From Eimeria necatrix (Eukaryota; Apicomplexa; Conoidasida; Eucoccidiorida; Eimeriidae), in NCBI RefSeq assembly GCF_000499385.1, contig NW_013652106.1:1-64000 (forward strand): 64,000 nucleotides of DNA, in the 5' to 3' direction. Below, piece after piece: positions 53,201-64,000 of the stretch. The position numbers and the translations under genes are program-made. How positions within the stretch are numbered: position 1 is the first letter of the stretch; every line of letters starts with the position of its first letter. The notes beneath the pieces were generated by a model that saw only the letters and a list, made by a program, of their open reading frames with translations, made no database searches and had not been told where the DNA came from.

Positions 53201-56179
53201 CTTAAGCACAACATTGCTAAGAGCAATGTACCCGTGATTGCACATGCACCTTTTTCAATGCACAAGCAGCTTCGTGCCCTTTTGCTGTGGTTCGCTTCAC
53301 AAATGTTCTCTCTTGCTCTATTCTTTTTTAATTCCGATGTCTCAGCCTCAAGCAGACGCTAAAATTGAAGGAAGAGACCATCAAGATGCAAGAGGAACAG
53401 GTAATGAAAAGAACGCAGAAGCGTTTGAAGGGCCTGGGATGCTGAGTTTTTAAACTTTGAGGCTAGGAGTCCAAAGCTGCGTTCGTGCTCTTGCGGATTA
53501 AGGTGGCTGAAGAAAAATCAAAGGCGAGCAGCTCCGTCCTTCTACAAGGCGAATTGGAAGACTTGCGACAAGATCTTCTCTTGTCCCGCGAGAATGAGAA
53601 AAATGTAAGATGGCAACTATGCATCCTCTGACACTACATTGTGCACTTTTCTGAGGAAGTGCAATGCGATGAAATTTGTTTGTTTCTGCATTTTGTAATG
53701 TTCCCTTGTAAATTCACCGAGCCACTATACCGCAGTAGCTCCTCAGTGGTAGTCTGGTGTATTATTTCTTTTTCCCCCCCACACAGCTTTTGTATTTGTT
53801 GTGCATTCATCTACTCTTCGCTCCAGGTATCTGCACAGCTGCGAGAGCTCCAGCAATCCATGGCTGCCCACCAGCGCATAGCTGAAGAAGCGGCTGAGAC
53901 GCTGCAACACAAGGAACAAGAAATCTCCGACCTTCAGGCCCACTTCGAGACAGAAATACAGACGCTGAGGCAAAACGTGAGCCATTTGCGAGTGTATGTG
54001 TTGTTTCCGCTCTCTCAGGTCAGGTTTCTGCTATCTCTCACGTGATTTTCTTCCCCACAGTTTCGTTTGCTTCTGCCTGTTCTTATCTTCGATTTTTCTC
54101 CGCAGAATGGCCTACTTAATGCAGACGTCAATTCGGTGAAGGCTGCAAATGAAAGTAGGTCCATTTCTAGCACTTCTTGCTCACTTGTGGGCCGTGCGCG
54201 TGTAGACAAATGCGGACGTAGAGAGTTAGCTCAGCTATGATGTCAAGTAGATGAACAGTTTGCTCAATTTTTCGATTCAAGGTGCAGAAGAATTCGTCTG
54301 CCTTGTTATTCACTGCCGCAGGGCTCCAAGAGAAGCTGCGAAGCGTTCAGGAAATGGCAGAAAACATGCGGCAGCGCGACTCGCAGCTTCGCTCTTTTGT
54401 CTCCGTGATGGCATCCCACGTGAGAGATAGATCAGAGCCTTTGTATTAATTGCGTGCACGAAGTAGGCTGCATGGTGATTGTACTGGAGGCATTTGTCGA
54501 TTTTCCTATCAATTGCATGCAAGAGAGTGTCCGTTATCTGCCAGTTTGTGCTTCTTCCTTGTTTCTTCTGCTGTTTTTTGCCCAATTTTCAGTTAGTTGC
54601 GTGCGCCGAGATCTTCTCACACAGAGGCCTCTTGGAAGTAGACCGTTCTCGCTGTATAGATTTCAGCTTCATTGAATTTGAGGCCGAAAAGAAAAACGAA
54701 AACGAATCGGAAGAAACATGGGCCAGGGTGTGCAGCGCCGTAACGTACGTCTGCAGCTTGAAACTCGGCAAAGTGTGCGAAAAGGTGATTCAAAAGCTAC
54801 AAGATGAAGCCGACAGAGTGAACGCCAAATTAGAAGAAACACAAGAGCAACTGAAAGATAAAATCAATGAACTCTGCGGCAAGAACGCGTACGCAGGCAG
54901 GCCAAAAGGAGTTGACTAAATGAATGAGCCGGAATAAATAAATATTTCTTTATCAGTGGACGTCATACACGCCGTGTCTATTGCTTATCTGCGACTATTC
55001 ACACTATGACATGTGACTCCTCAAGTGTGAATTTGCCAATGAAAGCTGTGCGTGCAATAGGTCTTGGCCTCCAGTTCATTCCAGCGCGAATAATTTGATG
55101 AGGGAAAAATGTGTCAAGTGCCTGAACCGCGCGGTTTATTAGCTTTTTACTATTTTACATAGCTTCATTATTTCCAAAAATTTTGAGTTCTCAATCTGAT
55201 TCTCAGGTCGCTAGCTAAAGCGCAAGAACTGCAGCTGCAGATTGGAGCTCTTGAGGAGGAGTTTGCGCGCAAGCTTGAGCAGATGAATGAAATAGAAAGG
55301 GCAAGTTGCTAATTGTTTCTCATTAACTGACAGGCCATTTCAAACGAAGTATACGCGTATAAGGACCTCGTCAGCAGTGGCCGTGAGGATGCCAATTACA
55401 GCGGCCTGTGTAAGCCTCAAACTAATGCATAGTCACACTTCAAATCTGCTTTCTCTTCACTTCTCAGGAAAAAGAATTTGTCAGGTCGAGAACCCAAGAA
55501 CGCATTGAAGCCCTCGAAACGCAGCTATCCATCGCAAGAATGGTAAAACGCACTTCAAGTATCCTAATTTTTCACTTAGTTACTGAAGTGCTATCTTCGT
55601 GTTGCTTATGAGGAAATATTTCAAAAAATACATCTTCGTTGCACCAAGCAATGGACTGGTTATTAGCCCTTGCCTGGCCGAAACGTCTTAGGTGGCTTTC
55701 GCTTCCGACGTTCCATTTTCTCGAGCCAGTCAATTTATGACTGGTCTACGGTTCTTGTGTTGCAGACTGTTGCCGAAAACAAGACGGAAATAGCGCATTT
55801 GCGCGAGCGAAATTCGAGCTTGCTCCTAGAGTTGAATCGCCAGGAGGAGCGAGCCAATGACCTATCGAACCAAAATGAACGCTTGTCGTTCTTGAAGGAC
55901 GAAGCTTCAAAAACAATAAAAGAAATGAACACAATGCGCACGCAAAGAGCTCGTGGCCGCGACGGCCCTCATAGCAAAGTGCAGCCTGCCGCTGCTATCC
56001 CAAACAGGTGCACCTCTTTAGTCTCCTTGCCTCTTCCGAAGAAACTAGCGAACACAGTAAGTGCAAATGGAACACAAGCCCTCAGCACGAACAAAGTATG
56101 CACGACTCCCAGAAGCGCCAACACGCCACGAAGCCTTGCACTTACTCCAAGAGGGTTCGGGAGGGCTGTTTTGAAGTAG
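44252..56179 (+). CDS. RCC1-repeat propeller, PP1-docking motif, poly-Q linker and long coiled coil
   Basis: Not recognised as a named protein. Thirty-one phase-consistent exons give 1766 aa: 44252-44432, 44573-44725, 44874-45017, 45276-45357, 45466-45542, 45713-45778, 45897-45983, 46178-46263, 46450-47052, 47114-48597, 49117-49216, 49648-49779, 50252-50325, 50487-50511, 50951-51013, 51213-51380, 51515-51602, 51966-52089, 52463-52525, 52683-52745, 52941-52982, 53087-53149, 53346-53400, 53503-53604, 53827-53976, 54106-54154, 54322-54419, 54593-54888, 55207-55300, 55468-55542, 55766-56179. Residues about 60-370 carry RCC1 blades (DDGRLYCWNWGQCG, GRVFTYGRGDRGQRG, DDGQLYSFGDGSYGVLG, TYTWGRNNLGQLGLG). 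K-R-V-S-F at 453-457 matches the RVxF PP1-docking motif. Residues about 495-990 are low complexity, with RTRSLSP-type Ser/Arg pieces and a Gln/His tract near 729-816. From about 980 to 1700 it is heptad-rich coiled coil on many small exons. The tail has TPRSANTPRS. It could be a cytoskeletal or centrosomal scaffold (inference only). Confidence 0.85.
45847..45890 (+). repeat. perfect 22-bp tandem duplication at a 3' splice site
   Basis: The 22-base unit at 45847-45868, starting CCGGCTGATG and ending GAGTTCCT, is repeated exactly at 45869-45890. It directly precedes the CTGCAG acceptor of exon 7 of the RCC1/coiled-coil gene, within the intron. Confidence 0.9.
47820..48115 (+). repeat. CAG/CAA-rich tract coding Gln/His
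   Basis: Interrupted CAG/CAA/CAC codons inside exon 10 of the RCC1/coiled-coil gene (about residues 729-825), with mixed Gln codons and His interruptions, in the plus-strand CAG orientation. Confidence 0.8.
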
Positions 56180-57638
56180 AAAATGGTATGCACGTATAGT
56201 GTTGCAATCGGAATCGGCTTAAGTTTAAACATCCATGAACGCTTCGATCAGAATATAAATACGGGAATATAAATTTTGGCAAACGGACTAAGCCTTGGCA
56301 AACGAACAACTGTTTATGCAAGTATACGCATAGTATATGGGTGCGTTTCATAGGTGCCTTTAAATACCCAGAATCGTATGCCTTGAATAATATGTAGACT
56401 TCGGGGCCGCCCCGTCATTTTTTTTAATTAATATCTTGCACAAGCAAATGAATACAGACAAAATGAAGGTTTCCCGTGCAAACAAGCAAAGATACAGCCC
56501 CTTCCTCGTCTCACAATGTGCAGCAAATCACCCCTGAAGCTGCTCCTGCTCATGTAATTAAAGCTAATTGAAGATAGTTAGGCAGAGCTAACGAACGCAC
56601 CACAGCATTCAACGTAAATAGGAAGCCTACTCAGGTCTACCGGAAAAGCGCAAATGTACTTTCGGGATGCATGTGAAGGTACTCTGTACAAGCTGCCACG
56701 TGTTTCGCCACTGCCTCCCTTCCTTTAAAGCTGAGGGGGGACCTCGTAAGAAAAAAATTGACTGTTGCGGTGGCTTCAGTTCGACACAATCCGTATTCGG
56801 CGTGTAACTAAATGGTCTGATATGACTAAGTTCCGTCTCGACAAAACAAAAAATGGAGATGAAAACGCGCGCAATTCCACCTCAGGCCCTTCGACCTGCA
56901 CTGTCTACCAGGCTGTTATCTGGCTCTCCTCTTTCCGCTACAGAAAGGGGAAAGAAAAGCACCAAATCTTAAATAAACACATATGTCTACTACCGACTGA
57001 CACGAACGGACGTCCAGGGCGCCGCAAGCGTGGCTCTCACTCATTAATACTCATATCCTGGCTGCCGCCGCAAGCACATACGTGCATGCTCTGTGACTGT
57101 AGAGCTTTGTTTCAAATGGGCAAAGACGTCGTGCGGAAGGCTAGCAAAGACAGACAGCACTACGGTGGGGAATGAGAGAGGTATGAAGGCGCAGCTGGAA
57201 GGCTGACCCAACCGCCACAGAATAAAATGATACCCCTGACCGACGTCTGATAACTTACTTGTTCATATTTCAATAAAGAAGACAAAAGGCACATCCCTTA
57301 TCTTGCATCCCCGATGTCCGTAGGAGCAACAATGCACCGCTTATGTCTGTTATTTCTGAGCCTTGAATTAAACATCCACCAACGAACGAGAAGGCTGACT
57401 GCACATCACTCCGTGAATTTCTGGGGCGACTAGCGTCTTATGCGTGAAATGCAATAAACAATTGCTGGTGCGTCCAAATGTTGGTGAAAAGGAGTTGTGA
57501 AACTTTGTTCGTTGCCTCAGTTCTAACTTGGGACGTGTAATTCATTTCGTCCGTCTCCGTCCGTCTCGTTTTGCTGAATCGCAGCAGTCTCCCCTCTTTA
57601 TCTTCTTCCCGTTTTTCCGGCTGCCAAGAAATGAAAAT
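56180..57638. other. intergenic region between convergent genes
   Basis: About 1.5 kb between the stop codons of the RCC1/coiled-coil gene (+) and the UBE2K gene (-). The 136-codon plus-strand ORF near 56765-57175 has no recognisable domain. It presumably contains both 3' UTRs. Confidence 0.5.
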
Positions 57639-60370
<2,732 letters not shown>

Positions 60371-63268
60371 CCTTAGGTTTGTAGTAATTTATCCTTTTAA
60401 ATTAATTTTAACTCTATGTTGTGGCGCGTACACAGGAAGCGCTTCGTCTGGCCGACGGCGGCGGCTCCCGTACAACGGAAGCGGGCAGAAACAGAGGGTA
60501 GGACTGCTGCGGCGGGTTTGTTGACTAGAAAGAAAGACGCAGCACGCAGACAGACATAAGTGAACAGGCTGGGTATTTACAATAATGCCGAAAACAAATG
60601 CACACGGAAGAACCAACAAGAACAACTTGCATGTGTTGTGGCGCGACCAACCTAAACAGGCTTCTCGCCAAGCTCACCAAGGGCCCTCTACTTCCCCTCG
60701 CTCCATGGCTTAAGTAATTCAACTTTTTACTGAATTTCTGCCGTATAATTACATGTTCATTTCTTCAAATACCAGCTGCCTCTCTGTTCATGAGTATGAA
60801 CAACGGCCAGCACCAGCTTCGGGCTCTCCAGTTTAGCCACAGTACGTACCCGAATCTTACAACACGTTTTACCCTCAGCTTCTTCAATTTTACAGCATTT
60901 TGCTGCTTTTTTTCAAAGCCGATTGCATAGTAATCGGCAGTCGCTACTTTATTTGCGGGGGGACGGAAAGCACAGCTCAGTCAACGCTGCAGTGCCCCGA
61001 AGCCACACTACAATAGTATTCCGCTGAAGAATGCGGAATTGGGAAGATGGGAAGCAAAGGGTGGCCCTTGGCAAGTTCTCATGAGTCAAGGGTGATTTGA
61101 ACTGCAAATCTGTCTGAGTCACTTCTGTGAACGGCAGTGATTTTAAAGAATGAGTGTTTCTGTGCGACGAAGCCACTCCCGTTTCGCTGACTGCTTCTGT
61201 TTAGAAAAAGCATCAGGCTAATATCTCTCCAGATTCCTCCTGATCGCCTCACTGTTGAGAGCTTCAATGATATGACAAACCCTGGAGGTCTTCAGTTGAG
61301 GCTTAAAACTGCACACATGGGTCACTTTGCACATCTGGCGGCCAGTTTCTAGCAGTTCCATGGGCCATTCTGTCCACACCCAGTAGGCCTAATTATGCAC
61401 CCGGAAAGCTTTATATCTGTTCTTTAGTCTCAACATGGAGTGCCCGATTCTGCACAGCAAAGCGGCAGCAGCACGAGGCCCTGCTTTATGTCCACATTGA
61501 AACAGAATGTACAAGAAGAGGAAATGTGCAAATTGCAGTTCCTTTTTGAGGAGGCTGCTCACTATGTGAGGGTTTCTTCCTATCTTATTCTGGGAAATTA
61601 GGTTTTCTCCTGGAAACTGTTTGTAGCACTGCTGCATATTATGCAGTCAAATGGAAGCTGCGTCGCTATCACAGTCACAATTATAGGGCCTCCTTAATCG
61701 CTGCAAGTCCTTCGCTGCGGAAACAAATCATCTAATTGTAGATGTTTGGTTGGACACTACAAATTAGACTTTAAAGAATATGAAGAAGGCCCTTTTACAG
61801 TGCGCGGGATTCCTTTTATAGGACAGCGAGATCTTCCCTGGAAGCGGACGCAGCTTTTTGGATCTGAAATATGCAGCCAGTCTCCTCAGCTTGCTTTTTG
61901 CACTATTGTTCTGAATCTTTTGGCTCAATTTATTTCATCAAAACGCTAGTCTTCAGTACTCCGGTAGCTTTATTCTCTCTGCTTAGGTGGGTCCACTTGG
62001 AGAGTGTTCATTTAAGTGCTCCTTATTGGGCCAGCAGCGTCAAATGTGCAGCATGGAGGGTCAGAAAGGCAGAACGTGCAAAGAAACTTTGAAAAAATCA
62101 GAAACAGAAATCACAGCTTTAGTGCAACTTTCCCACATGCGAGGGAGTGGAGCTGAACCTCTACGACGGCGCGCTGCAGCTGTGAAATAGTTCTTTCAAA
62201 TGAGCGAAACGGGAAGATCTTGCGCCTAATTTGCTTTCAGTGCAGTATAGAATGTTAACAATGGCTATATACTGCAGTCAAAGGGCTGCAAGCACTAGAA
62301 AGCTGCGAGGAAGCCAGCATTCTGGCAGCACCTGCTCGTGCAGCAGTGCCTGAATCCTCGAGCCTTCAGCGCTGCGAGTGTGAGAAAGCTTTCGCACAAC
62401 TTTAAAAACCTTCTTTATGCATTGCATGAAGAAGGCAGTGCAGCCTTTGGTGGATCCAGGGAATACCGCCCGCCAGCCAGCAAGGTATTGGCAGATCTTG
62501 GCATATTCCTGGCATATTCCTCTACAGTTCTGAGCCGGGTTTGGCCAACTGAGCTAAAACAGGCAACAACTACAACTGTGGGCAACACGGGGGGAACAGG
62601 CAAAGTACAGCCTGAGAGAACTAGTGGAAAACATGAATTGAATGCTCTGAAGAACCAGCTGTGTCGAGCACCCCAGCTGCATGAGATCACCTGCTTCCAA
62701 AGGATCCTTATGCTTTTATTTTGCTTTTTCTGCTACCATTGGGACACTGTTTGGACTCTCTGTTTCCAATTAAGTGTGAATGGCCTTCTTATCTTTTATT
62801 TCCGAAGAGTTCTAATGCACTGCCCGGTATTCCCAAAAGAATTCATGAATATCCAATCTTGGTCGATACGCAAATAACGCTTCACTCCTCAGTACATTTT
62901 TATTGCCAAACACCTCTTCATCTTTACTATTTTTAGCCATTTTTTAGCCATTTTGTTCAAATGTGGTCTTTTGTTTCTGTCTTCTTGGCTCGCGTGCCGC
63001 TGCACAATTTGAATTGCCGTTTTGCATGCATTCCCATCGGAAAGCTCCTCATTGGCTGCACTTTTGCAAAGAAAATTATCTTTTAATCGAAAATTAAGTT
63101 CTTTTGGTGGCTTAAATGGGGACTAATGGCAGCTTTCCAGGAGAAACAGCAAGATGGGAAGCAGCCACTGCGTTGCATGCAAAAGAGTCTTCACCGCATT
63201 ATATTCTACAGAGTTTTGCCACTGGAGGCTCTTAGTGCATCCAAGTAATTATGAAAGCCTCGAGAGTT
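60371..63268. other. no supported gene
   Basis: About 2.9 kb upstream of UBE2K. The first few hundred bases probably include its promoter. ORFs near 61746-62190 and 62338-62877 lack ATG-supported starts or recognisable motifs. TTTTAGCCA is repeated at about 62932-62952. Confidence 0.4.
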
Positions 63269-63342
63269 CAGCAAATAAATAAATAATGCATCATTAGAAG
63301 CAGAAAGCTGCTTCTAATGATGCATTATTTATTTATTTGCTG
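63269..63342. repeat. perfect 35-bp inverted repeat (hairpin)
   Basis: The arm 63269-63303 (CAGCAAATAAATAAATAATG...) is the exact reverse complement of 63308-63342, with the 4-base loop AAAG at 63304-63307. The arms include ATGCATCATTAGAAGCAG. Confidence 0.95.
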
Positions 63343-63617
63343 CACAAGAGCTTCTGCAAAGCTGCGGCTTGCAGCGGCTGCTGCGGCTTTCTTATAGATA
63401 AGAAGACCCCAGTGAGTCTGGCCTCTGTTTTGACTGTTTTAGGCGAAGACAAAAGCGAAGCTGGAATTAATTCATAATGAATATAAGTGAATATTGCAAA
63501 CACTAAACTTGCAAAGCACAAGTTCAGAGCACTGCAGCAAGAAATTCAAAGAAAAAGATATAAACTTGAAAGAAAATAATACTACATTACACTCTCACTC
63601 GCAGAACTTGAACTGGC

Positions 63618-63705
63618 GCTGCTGCCGCATGCTGCTGTGTTGCTGCTGCTGCTCTTTTGGAGCCAAAAGAGCAGCAGCAGCAACGCAGCAGCATGCAGCA
63701 GCAGC
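63618..63705. repeat. near-perfect 43-bp inverted repeat built on CTG/CAG
   Basis: Arm 63618-63660 (GCTGCTGCCGCATGC... to GCTCTTTTGG) pairs with 63663-63705, with only two mismatches and the 2-base loop AG. Part is CTG/CAG repeat, but the GCATGC and CTCTTTTGG/CCAAAAGAG blocks are non-repetitive, so the symmetry is not just a by-product of trinucleotide repeats. Confidence 0.9.
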
Positions 63706-63951
63706 CCTTTGCTTCTCCCGCTGCAGCAGCAGCCCTCTGCTGCTCCCGCTGCACTGCCCGCAGCACAAGGGCTAACTAAGAACTACAGGAGCTTCTCTGT
63801 GCATGCCATTAATAAGACATTAAAGGCACTGAGGGAACATAAGGGCTTTAAGATTCCCTCTTTGAAATTTGAATTATTAAATCCACAAACAAGAAGCAGC
63901 GCGGCCTTCTTACTAACATATTAATGACTCAACTAAGTTCAGCCCCGCTGA

Positions 63952-63983
63952 GCAGCAGCAGCAGCAGCAGCAGTAGCAGCAGC
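63952..63983 (+). repeat. CAG trinucleotide run
   Basis: AGCAGCAGCAGC... interrupted once by TAG, near the window edge. It is not inside a gene I can support. Confidence 0.85.
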
Positions 63984-64000
63984 AAAGCCAAGAGGGGAAC

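Noticed and set aside
62338..62877. 179-codon plus-strand ORF
   Set aside because: It begins at GTG, not ATG, has no recognisable domain and sits in repeat-bearing non-coding sequence. It could not be supported as a gene.

Overview
The window is nuclear DNA from an apicomplexan coccidian, almost certainly Eimeria (E. tenella or a close relative). The evidence is intron-rich eukaryotic genes, CAG runs read as Gln/Ala/Ser tracts inside coding exons, short telomere-like CCCTAAA repeats in an intron, and a chromodomain-type Ty3/gypsy LTR element. Stretches of several kb without recognisable genes alternate with gene-dense, CAG-rich stretches.

Layout. 1-7.2 kb is gene-poor. It holds LTR fragments at the left edge, an internally deleted LTR retrotransposon on the minus strand (1061-3712) and about 3.5 kb in which I recognise nothing. 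7.2-25 kb is CAG-rich and carries three genes: a large minus-strand protein with HPR-like helical repeats (7211-15116), a plus-strand Mpv17/PMP22-family membrane protein (16167-18702) and a minus-strand poly-Q/kelch/coiled-coil protein (19555-25050). 25-29 kb has no supported gene. 29-31.4 kb holds PIG-H, the GPI-GlcNAc-transferase subunit (+). It converges on RPB1, the largest subunit of RNA polymerase II (-, 33318-40699). RPB1 is head-to-head with the U-snRNP core protein SmG (+, 41657-42074). From 44252 to 56179 a 31-exon plus-strand gene encodes an RCC1-type beta-propeller, a PP1-docking-type motif, a poly-Q linker and a long coiled coil. It converges on a UBE2K-type ubiquitin-conjugating enzyme (-, 57639-60370). 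The right end (60.4-64 kb) is non-coding as far as I can see, but contains two long hairpin-forming palindromes and a CAG run.

Five genes could be modelled exon by exon with every splice phase consistent: PIG-H 356 aa, RPB1 1830 aa, SmG 88 aa, RCC1/coiled-coil 1766 aa, UBE2K 202 aa. The Mpv17 gene is also phase-consistent (615 aa), but its start is uncertain. The kelch and HPR-like genes are only partly resolved. These are mostly housekeeping functions (transcription, splicing, ubiquitination, GPI synthesis) with no operon-like linkage. Divergent pairs (HPR-like/Mpv17, RPB1/SmG) share short intergenic regions that probably hold promoters. All exon boundaries are hand-derived from reading frame, GT-AG signals and family similarity, and were not checked against RNA.
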